Below, one piece after another: positions 6,988-11,657 of a DNA stretch of 11,657 nt. This DNA comes from Lachnospiraceae bacterium (lineage in GTDB: Bacteria; Bacillota; Clostridia; Lachnospirales; Lachnospiraceae): the NCBI GenBank assembly GCA_016297945.1, contig JAEDFR010000074.1, forward strand, positions 1 to 11,657, read 5' to 3'. The translations under genes and the position numbers were made by a program. The notes beneath the pieces were generated by a model. That model had not been told where the DNA came from. It was given only the letters and a program-made list of their open reading frames with translations, and searched no databases. The stretch's first letter is position 1. Each line of letters opens with the position of its first letter.

Positions 6988-7065
6988 TATTGCTTCTATT
7001 TTACTTTTTTTCTATTGTTTCTGCCGTTCAATGACTTATTGTTTCTTTTTCTGTTTTTAATTATA
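6988..7065 (-). promoter_or_regulatory. mutY leader with -10 box and three spaced repeats
   Basis: A perfect TATAAT is present on the minus strand at 7060-7065; no convincing -35 lies 17 bases upstream, so the promoter call is weak. Between it and the ATG the sequence TATTGYTTCT (plus-strand reading) occurs at 6988-6997, 7013-7022 and 7037-7046, spaced 25 and 24 bases. The rest of 6985-7097 is AT-rich and holds no gene. Confidence 0.35.
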
Positions 7066-7097
7066 TAACTTTGGGGCTCGCAAAACACGAGAAAACA

Positions 7098-7172
7098 GCC
7101 CGATTAGGGCGGATCTCGAATGTTTTAGGATTGCGCGAGCACAAAGTGCATAGCAATCCGTTGGTATCATGG
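7098..7172 (+). repeat. Dispersed structured repeat, copy A
   Basis: The 62-base core 7098-7159 matches the reverse complement of 10035-10096 with three substitutions, and similarity continues to 7172 (TTGGTATCATGG against TTGGTATTATGG) after one extra G. The core has a GCCC-GATTA-GGGC hairpin and a larger hairpin in which GGATTGC pairs with GCAATCC and GCAC with GTGC around AAA. All three differences fall outside these stems. Copy A lies between the 5'-nucleotidase stop and mutY. On the nucleotidase transcript GCCC/GGGC is followed by TGTTTTCT, so it may help end that message. Confidence 0.85.
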
Positions 7173-7218
7173 GGGCAAAATAATATAAAAACCATTTCAT
7201 TCATCTAATATGTCATTT

Positions 7219-8127
7219 TTATGGGTCATCACCAAAAGGAACTCTTGCCGCAGGAACCACTTCGGACGCAGGAAGCGTATGCACTTCCTGATCATCAAAG
7301 AAAATGTGGGCTCCAAAAGCCTTTAAGACTTCACTTTTGCTGACACCACCCAGAAAAAAGGCTTCGTCTATTCTGACATTCCATGCTCTCAGCGTACGAA
7401 TGACCCGCTCATGCGCCGGAGCACATCTGGATGTGACAAGCGCGGTACGAATAGGCGCCTGATCTGCCGGAAACTCCTGCTGAATCGAAGATAAAATCTG
7501 CAAAAATCTGGCAAAAGGACCTGCTGTCAGCGGATTCTTTGCATTTGCCCTTTCATTTTCAGAAAAGGCTTCCAGCCCTTTCTCCCGAAATATTTTTTCG
7601 GAATCTGCCCCAAACAATACGGCATCACCATCAAAAGCGATTCGAATCTGCTCAATCTTTTCATCCGTACTATAAGTCTTTAACCCATCATCCACAATAA
7701 TACCGGCTGCAATGCCATCGGCAAGTGCACTGCGCACATCATCCTCGTTGTGAGACAGGAATAAATCTGTATGGAATGCAGATAAATAAGGGGCCAACGG
7801 CATTCCGCTTGACAAAACCGCTCTGGTAATCGGCAATCCGTAATGTTCTATGGAATGGAAAATTCTTAATGAAGTATCCGCACTGTTTTTGGACATAATA
7901 ATGACTTCTACCCGATTTTCCTGTCCGGGCAGCTTATTTAAATTGAGTAAAGCCCGTATCAGCATAAAACCGGGACCCGGAGCTAAAATCTCATCCTCAT
8001 GCTCTGTCTGATATTTACAGAAGGCATCCACTCCCTGCGTTTCATAAATCTGACTTTCTTTTGTCAAATCAAACAATGCTCTGGTGCTAACTCCTACTAC
8101 CAGTTTGTCATCTAAATTGTATGCCAT
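7219..8127 (-). CDS. 5'-nucleotidase, cytosolic cN-I-like family
   Basis: A 302-residue soluble protein of the family named 5'-nucleotidase (Pfam 5-nucleotidase, related to animal cytosolic NT5C1). It is expected to hydrolyse nucleoside 5'-monophosphates in purine or pyrimidine turnover; the exact substrate cannot be read here. Visible conserved segments are VGVSTRALFDL (11-21), VIIMSKNSADTSLRIF (75-90), the DxDx-type AFDGDAVLF (164-172) with paired aspartates, and GGVSKSEVLKAFGAHIFFDDQ around 260-280, ending in the acidic HAD-like FFDD. The start has AGGAGG nine bases upstream. The 33-base gap to the DUF1653 gene suggests one transcript. The ribosome binding site overlaps a GC-rich hairpin. 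Confidence 0.9.
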   Translation of the reverse strand: MAYNLDDKLVVGVSTRALFDLTKESQIYETQGVDAFCKYQTEHEDEILAPGPGFMLIRALLNLNKLPGQENRVEVIIMSKNSADTSLRIFHSIEHYGLPITRAVLSSGMPLAPYLSAFHTDLFLSHNEDDVRSALADGIAAGIIVDDGLKTYSTDEKIEQIRIAFDGDAVLFGADSEKIFREKGLEAFSENERANAKNPLTAGPFARFLQILSSIQQEFPADQAPIRTALVTSRCAPAHERVIRTLRAWNVRIDEAFFLGGVSKSEVLKAFGAHIFFDDQEVHTLPASEVVPAARVPFGDDP

Positions 8128-8130
8128 AAA

Positions 8131-8153
8131 ACCGCCTCCTCTTATTTGGCGGT
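8131..8153 (-). promoter_or_regulatory. Hairpin overlapping the 5'-nucleotidase ribosome binding site
   Basis: On the minus strand ACCGCC (8153-8148) pairs perfectly with GGCGGT (8136-8131) around an 11-base loop, AAATAAGAGGA. The Shine-Dalgarno AGGAGG straddles loop and stem, and the stem is followed by TTT before the ATG. It could weaken translation or, less likely with so few T residues, end transcription. Confidence 0.5.
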
Positions 8154-8160
8154 CTTCTTT

Positions 8161-8892
8161 TTAAAATCGTCTTTCCACTTCAAACTTTTCTTTTAGGGAA
8201 AGGCAATTCATCAATTCCCTATATCGATCCTGCGTATTTTCGGAATTCAACTCAATATCCATGGTTACTGCCATAATCTGAAGCATTTCATCCGTTATAC
8301 GATTTTTCAATCCCGCCAAAATATTTATTTTTTCTTCATATGTGTCAGCATCCAGAAAAGCTTCCACCATGGGATCCATCTGATAAGATGAAACTTCCGG
8401 TTCGCTGTTCTTCGTGCTTATTGTGTCCGTTACCTCTTCAATGTTACTTCCACTTATCGGTTCAATTGCTGTTCCACTTATTCCCTTAATTTGTTTCTCT
8501 GCTGCTTCGCAATCATTTCCACTTCCTGTATCAGCATTTGTTTCGCTATCATTTCCACCTGCTGCCTTGGCCATTACTCCGTTGTTTTTTTCAGCTCCCA
8601 CTCTATCTGATGGCGCACTGTCATCAACAGTAAATCCAACGTTATTTCCGGTTTCAGAAGTCGGTTCTATCCGGGTAAAGCGATATTGTGCTGTCACATC
8701 CGGATATTTTACGTGATCAACCGGGCTCATAAATTGTGTCAAATCTCTGGCATAGACCTCATATGATCCATACAATGCCTGATAAACAACAATCAAATGT
8801 CCGTCCTCAGAATCCTTTGCAATGGCTAAAATCTGATAATTATTTCCTTTAAAATGTCTGTATACCTCAAACGGCTTCGGATTATCTCTCAT
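8161..8892 (-). CDS. DUF1653-domain protein with disordered linker and C-terminal helical part
   Basis: A 243-residue protein whose N-terminus matches the small DUF1653 family: FEVYRHFKGNNYQILAIAKD (8-27), then VVYQALYGSYEVYARDLTQF (35-54) and FMSPVDHVKYP. Families with this domain are usually about 65-100 residues, so this is a long version. Residues about 78-165 are a low-complexity linker rich in Gly, Ser, Asn, Thr and Glu. Residues about 170-243 look helical and charged (AFLDADTYEEKINILAGLKN at 179-198, ELMNCLSLKEKFEVERRF at the end). Function is unknown; DUF1653 has been compared to nucleic-acid or nucleotide-associated domains but I cannot support that here. Start set by AAGGAG eight bases ahead of the ATG. 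Likely co-transcribed with the downstream 5'-nucleotidase. Confidence 0.85.
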   Translation of the reverse strand: MRDNPKPFEVYRHFKGNNYQILAIAKDSEDGHLIVVYQALYGSYEVYARDLTQFMSPVDHVKYPDVTAQYRFTRIEPTSETGNNVGFTVDDSAPSDRVGAEKNNGVMAKAAGGNDSETNADTGSGNDCEAAEKQIKGISGTAIEPISGSNIEEVTDTISTKNSEPEVSSYQMDPMVEAFLDADTYEEKINILAGLKNRITDEMLQIMAVTMDIELNSENTQDRYRELMNCLSLKEKFEVERRF

Positions 8893-8927
8893 AAATCATG
8901 CTCCTTTTCATCGGATCTATATTTACT

Positions 8928-8956
8928 ATTATAATCGCAAAGCGCTTTACTGTCAT
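8928..8956 (-). promoter_or_regulatory. Promoter of DUF1653-nucleotidase unit, palindrome in spacer
   Basis: ATGACA (8951-8956) and a perfect TATAAT (8928-8933) are spaced by 17 bases on the minus strand. The spacer contains the 10-base perfect palindrome AAAGCGCTTT (8939-8948). This resembles the core of LacI/GalR-family operators, including the CcpA site cre, but the flanking TG/CA of cre are absent. Position between -35 and -10 would suit a repressor. Confidence 0.65.
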
Positions 8957-8968
8957 TCCTTTAATTGC

Positions 8969-8999
8969 AAAAACAATTGACATGAATTACCATTTGTCA
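8969..8999 (-). terminator. Probable terminator after the small membrane protein gene
   Basis: Right after the TAG at 9004, TGAC-AA-ATG pairs with CAT-GTCA (8978-8999) around GTAATT, with a two-base bulge, and is followed within four bases by TTTTT. The stem is short (7 bp), so termination may be partial. It sits just upstream of the DUF1653 promoter, as expected. Confidence 0.45.
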
Positions 9000-9003
9000 T
9001 GGA

Positions 9004-9417
9004 CTAGTCTGAAAAATGAAAAACAAAGACCGCAAATGGAAAATCCTTTACCAAATCTTGCATCTGTATAAGAAGTTGTGCTTTACCTGTATCATCCAGA
9101 AAACGAAGATTGGAATGATGAATTGCTACTTCATACGAATTGATATCTTCTCCATATACCTTTGTCATGGTAATACCAGCATTTTCACATCCATAGTTAC
9201 TGAGAATATGTTTCATCTCTTTTAAATATGCTTTTTCTAACAAATCTGTCTGTTCCTTATCAGCCATAATTTTATTTTCCATAGACTGACTGTAAACATT
9301 CATGGAAAAACAAGTCAGGATAATCATCATAAGTAAAAGCGTGATTAAAATAAAGCCGATATTCTTTCTCATCATGTTCCGACTTTTTGTTGGTATGCCA
9401 AAATGTAATTTCTCCAC
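9004..9417 (-). CDS. Small single-pass membrane protein, unknown function
   Basis: I do not recognise the family. The best start is GTG at 9417, because GGGAGG lies exactly seven bases ahead; an ATG five codons upstream overlaps that site and has none of its own, and the internal ATG pair (codons 15-16) has only a weak one. This gives 137 residues: a basic 19-residue N-terminus, one membrane segment at about 20-39 (GFILITLLLMMIILTCFSM), then a mostly polar domain of about 95 residues that should lie outside the cell. That domain starts with a helical charged part (KEQTDLLEKAYLKEMKHIL) and ends with an alternating strand-like part closing in FPFAVFVFHFSD. It follows yqeY on the same strand by 95 bases and its ribosome binding site is enclosed in a long hairpin. 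Confidence 0.7.
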   Translation of the reverse strand: MEKLHFGIPTKSRNMMRKNIGFILITLLLMMIILTCFSMNVYSQSMENKIMADKEQTDLLEKAYLKEMKHILSNYGCENAGITMTKVYGEDINSYEVAIHHSNLRFLDDTGKAQLLIQMQDLVKDFPFAVFVFHFSD

Positions 9418-9423
9418 AAAAAA

Positions 9424-9494
9424 ACCTCCCATTAAACAAAAACCAATGAAAATCTTTCAAAATCTTTTGAACTGGTTTTAGTTTAACAGGAGGT
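9424..9494 (-). promoter_or_regulatory. 22-bp hairpin enclosing the ribosome binding site of the membrane protein gene
   Basis: Arms 9473-9494 and 9424-9445 pair at 21 of 22 positions in RNA, counting two G-U pairs, with one U-U mismatch and a 27-base loop that has its own TCAAAA/TTTTGA pairing. CCUCC in the first arm covers GGAGG of the Shine-Dalgarno at 9425-9430. The second arm also contains TGGTTTTTGTTT, so a shorter inner hairpin could act as a terminator for yqeY. Either way it should limit expression of the gene starting at 9417. Confidence 0.7.
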
Positions 9495-9512
9495 ATGTAC
9501 GTTAATTTGGAC

Positions 9513-9959
9513 TTATGCCATAAATTCTCCGACTAATTTATTTACAACCGAACCTTCGGCTTTTCCTTTTACTTTGGGCATTAACTCTTTCATGATTTTG
9601 CCTTTATCCTTCGGAGTGGCTTTCTCAATTCCAAGATCATTTAATACGCCCTGAATTATTTCTTTGATTGCATCTTCGGTAAGATCTGCCGGTACAAATT
9701 CCTGATATACGGCAAGTCTCTTTGCGCACTGGTCTTTGATATCGGTTCTGTCAGCCGGTGCGGATTCCATTGTTTCTTTGGTCTGGCGGATTTCTTTTTT
9801 GATTACTTCATTTTCTTCATCTTCCGTCAGGTCTTCTCTTTTATCAATGGCCTTGTTTTTTAATGCACTTAATAACATGGATAAAGAATCTTTTCTTTCC
9901 TTATCTTTTTCCTTCATGGCTTTTACCATTTCTGCTCTGATTTCATCAATTTTACTCAT
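9513..9959 (-). CDS. yqeY: GatB/YqeY-domain protein
   Basis: A 148-residue all-helical protein matching the standalone YqeY family at its usual length. The family is related to the tail domain of the GatB subunit of Asp/Glu-tRNA amidotransferase, which contacts tRNA, and a tRNA-linked role is often proposed but not proven. Visible family segments are the N-terminal MVKAMKEKDKERKDSLSMLL, the acidic-basic LTEDEENEVIKKEIRQTKE stretch, YQEFVPADLTEDAI in the middle and MKELMPKVKGKAEGSVVNKL near the end. Start supported by AAGGA eight bases upstream. TATAAT boxes occur on the minus strand at 10010-10015 and 9978-9983, but neither has a clear -35. Copy B of the dispersed repeat lies just upstream. 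Confidence 0.93.
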   Translation of the reverse strand: MSKIDEIRAEMVKAMKEKDKERKDSLSMLLSALKNKAIDKREDLTEDEENEVIKKEIRQTKETMESAPADRTDIKDQCAKRLAVYQEFVPADLTEDAIKEIIQGVLNDLGIEKATPKDKGKIMKELMPKVKGKAEGSVVNKLVGEFMA

Positions 9960-10022
9960 TGTTTATTCCTTCTTTCTATTATATTAAGGTTAATCCTTAT
10001 TATTTTCATATTATAGTTTTTT

Positions 10023-10096
10023 CCATAATACCAAGGATTGCTACGCACTTTGTGCTCTCGCAATCCTAAAACATTCGAAATCCGCCCTAATCGGGC
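10023..10096 (-). repeat. Dispersed structured repeat, copy B
   Basis: The core 10035-10096 is the inverted counterpart of 7098-7159, with three differences in 62 bases, all in loops of the predicted hairpins. Similarity extends to 10023 (CCATAATACCAA). It fills much of the 161-base gap between yqeY and the small zinc-ribbon gene. Relative to the local genes it is in the opposite orientation to copy A. Flanks further out do not match those of copy A. Confidence 0.85.
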
Positions 10097-10120
10097 ACTT
10101 TCTTTGACCCTGGTACCATA

Positions 10121-10654
10121 TTATTTCAATTCCGTCCTGCAGAAATAACAGTCCTTCCCGCTATAATAATGATCCGGAACCAGATTTTCCGCACCACAAT
10201 AGGGACAGTATTTGATTTTCATACCACGTGGAATGGGGTCTCCCAACAGATATCTTCCACCAACTTCATTTCCACCGTATTTCTGGTTAACGCGTTTCAT
10301 CTCTTCCCGCTTTTCTTTTGCATGCTCTATCTGATCCATTCTGGCTTTCTTTTGCAAATATTCGGTAGTGGATGTTTTTTGAACCGTTGATTTGGTTCCC
10401 TGTCCCGGTTGTTTTACTGCCTGCCCCGCTTGCTTTACTCCATGACCTGACTGTTTTATTTCCTGTCTTGGCGATACCGTCTTCTGTGATGGCTGGGCAG
10501 ATAAGGTTTGAACCTGACTTGCTCTTTTCTGATCATATCGTTTTTGAAGTTCCTGATACTGCTTATCATAATTACTTTTTTTGCCTGCTTTATTTGCTTT
10601 ACTGATTGTAACAATAATAAAGATCAAAAAAATATAAAATATCAAAGCACTCAT
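10121..10654 (-). CDS. Membrane-anchored zinc-ribbon protein with repeat linker
   Basis: A 177-residue protein not assigned to a named family. Residues 3-18 form a single hydrophobic membrane segment, followed by a basic, Gln-rich cytoplasmic part. A linker holds three tandem seven-residue repeats, IKQSGHG, VKQAGQA and VKQPGQG (66-86). A charged helical stretch (about 97-122) leads to a C-terminal zinc ribbon with Cys150/Cys153 and Cys169/Cys172. The start has AAAGGGG upstream, with a rather long spacing of about 11 bases. The gene begins 20 bases after the holA stop, so the two are very probably co-transcribed; in many bacteria rpsT sits near holA, but it does not follow it here. The role is unknown. 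Confidence 0.8.
   Translation of the reverse strand: MSALIFYIFLIFIIVTISKANKAGKKSNYDKQYQELQKRYDQKRASQVQTLSAQPSQKTVSPRQEIKQSGHGVKQAGQAVKQPGQGTKSTVQKTSTTEYLQKKARMDQIEHAKEKREEMKRVNQKYGGNEVGGRYLLGDPIPRGMKIKYCPYCGAENLVPDHYYSGKDCYFCRTELK
10397..10459 (-). repeat. Three 21-bp in-frame tandem repeats
   Basis: Three consecutive diverged 21-base units encode the heptapeptides IKQSGHG, VKQAGQA and VKQPGQG of the membrane zinc-ribbon protein. The Lys-Gln and the Gly at position 5 are kept in all three, while third-codon positions vary. This suggests an older duplication held by selection on the linker rather than a fresh slippage event. Confidence 0.7.
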
Positions 10655-10674
10655 AAAACGTTTATCCCCTTTCT

Positions 10675-11657
10675 TTATCTGGCGGCATTACAGTATTTAA
10701 TCATCAGTAATTCCACACTCATAATATCTGAAACCTTTCCAGTCTTGATATCTTCATCGGCGCGAACGCAGTCATCAACCGCTGCCCGTAAGACTTCTTT
10801 TTTAAAACGGGCTGCCTGCTCCATACATTTACCTGCAACAAAAGGAGCAACTCCCATTTTCTGCGCAATGGCACTCTTATCATAACCTTTTTCACGCAAA
10901 GTCTTTGTCTGCAATAACAAATTGAACTGCCTTGCAATCAAAGCCAAAATGCGCATCGGCGGCTCTTTTAAGGAAAGCAGATCGTAATATAAGTGCAGAG
11001 CCTTTTCCTGTCTGCCTGTTGCCAGATAATTGATCATATCAAAAATCCGGTTTGTAATACGTTCCGTACAAATCGTTTCCACATCCTGCGCAGTAATTCT
11101 GCCCTTCTTTATACAATAGCAGATACACTTTTCCAGCTCAGAATGAATGTTTTCCATATCAGATCCGGTTTTATATAACAATGTGGCAACCGCCATGGGT
11201 TCAATTTCCATATTTTCTTTTTTTACCAGACTGACGACCCAGCGGCTTAATGTGGTTTCATCCTGTTCCTGAAACTCTCCCACATATCCGCAATCCTTTA
11301 CCGCCTTATATAATTTATTTCGCTTGTCAACTTCCTTTTCATTAAAAATGAAATAGGTCGTCTCAAAGCACTCTTTCATATAATCTGCGAGCTGGTCCGC
11401 GCCGGCATTCTTAAACAATCCGCTGTTTTCAATGATGATAATACGTCGGTCAGCAAAAAAAGGAACCTCTTCCGCCTTATCAATAATCTGTGCCTGATTG
11501 ATATCTTTCCCTTCGTATATCGAAAGGTTCATGGTATCTCCACCATTTAAGAGTGCATCCTTTAAACGGTTGCGGTACTGATTGCGCAAATAATCTTCTT
11601 CCCCGCATAAAAGATACATCTGTTTGAAATTTCCTGTTTTGATATCTTCATTGATCC
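10675..11657 (-). CDS. holA: DNA polymerase III delta subunit, 5' end beyond window
   Basis: The delta subunit opens the sliding clamp as part of the clamp loader at the replication fork. The frame does not begin at the ATG at 11619: reading upstream it continues without a stop as INEDIKTGNFKQ-MYLLCGEEDYLRNQYR, the usual HolA N-terminus, and leaves the window at 11657. About 326 residues are visible, so only a few are missing from a usual length of about 330-345. GEEDYL is the degenerate P-loop region of the AAA-like domain I. NRIFDMINYLATGRQEKALH and LKEPPMRILALIARQFNLLL mark the C-terminal collar domain, which ends in MSVELLMIKYCNAAR. It leads directly into the small zinc-ribbon gene 20 bases downstream. 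Confidence 0.95.
   Translation of the reverse strand, partial: INEDIKTGNFKQMYLLCGEEDYLRNQYRNRLKDALLNGGDTMNLSIYEGKDINQAQIIDKAEEVPFFADRRIIIIENSGLFKNAGADQLADYMKECFETTYFIFNEKEVDKRNKLYKAVKDCGYVGEFQEQDETTLSRWVVSLVKKENMEIEPMAVATLLYKTGSDMENIHSELEKCICYCIKKGRITAQDVETICTERITNRIFDMINYLATGRQEKALHLYYDLLSLKEPPMRILALIARQFNLLLQTKTLREKGYDKSAIAQKMGVAPFVAGKCMEQAARFKKEVLRAAVDDCVRADEDIKTGKVSDIMSVELLMIKYCNAAR

Noticed and set aside
9488..9497. AGGAGGT followed by ATG on the plus strand as a gene start
   Set aside because: The ATG is only one base from the site, the frame is short, and the AGGAGG is simply the complement arm of the hairpin covering the minus-strand ribosome binding site.

Overview
The window looks like a chromosomal housekeeping segment from a low-GC Gram-positive bacterium of the class Clostridia, most likely a Lachnospiraceae relative. 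The basis is strong AGGAGG-type ribosome binding sites, TATAAT/TTG-type promoters, a T-box leader on a tRNA synthetase gene, and the mix of genes (ABC-F ATPase, MutY, cN-I-type 5'-nucleotidase, DUF1653, YqeY, HolA). I see no phage, plasmid, CRISPR or transposase gene, and no tRNA or rRNA gene. The assignment rests on family recognition by eye.

Layout from left to right. 1-1620: a zinc-ribbon membrane protein (minus) with its own promoter, which directly abuts a long bidirectional hairpin terminator closing aspS. 1621-3654: aspS (minus), preceded by a full T-box riboswitch and a near-consensus promoter. 3655-4140: a gene-free stretch with a perfect 24-bp tandem duplication, a 227-bp palindromic MITE-like element with 31-bp near-perfect inverted ends, and the promoter of the next gene. 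4141-5697: an ABC-F ATPase, the only plus-strand gene. 5716-6984: mutY (minus), convergent with it, carrying an unusual Asn-rich insert. 6985-7218: mutY leader and copy A of a dispersed structured repeat. 7219-8892: 5'-nucleotidase and a DUF1653 gene, probably one transcript from a promoter with a palindrome in its spacer. 9004-9959: yqeY followed by a small membrane protein gene whose ribosome binding site is buried in a 22-bp hairpin. 9960-10120: copy B of the dispersed repeat, inverted relative to A. 10121-11657: holA (5' end cut by the window edge) followed closely by a small membrane zinc-ribbon gene.

Most genes serve core information processing (aspS, mutY, holA, ABC-F, probably yqeY). 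The best-supported story is around aspS: its T-box specifier reads best as AAC (Asn), not an Asp codon, and the enzyme carries the Asp-His-Gly-Gly sequence in its anticodon-binding domain that is associated with non-discriminating AspRS. Together these suggest an AspRS that also charges tRNA-Asn for the transamidation route and is induced by uncharged tRNA-Asn. The other unexplained signals are structured non-coding DNA: the 227-bp palindrome, the two-copy 62-75-bp repeat, and two hairpins that overlap Shine-Dalgarno sequences. I did not find clear evidence of a wholly new defence or mobile system.
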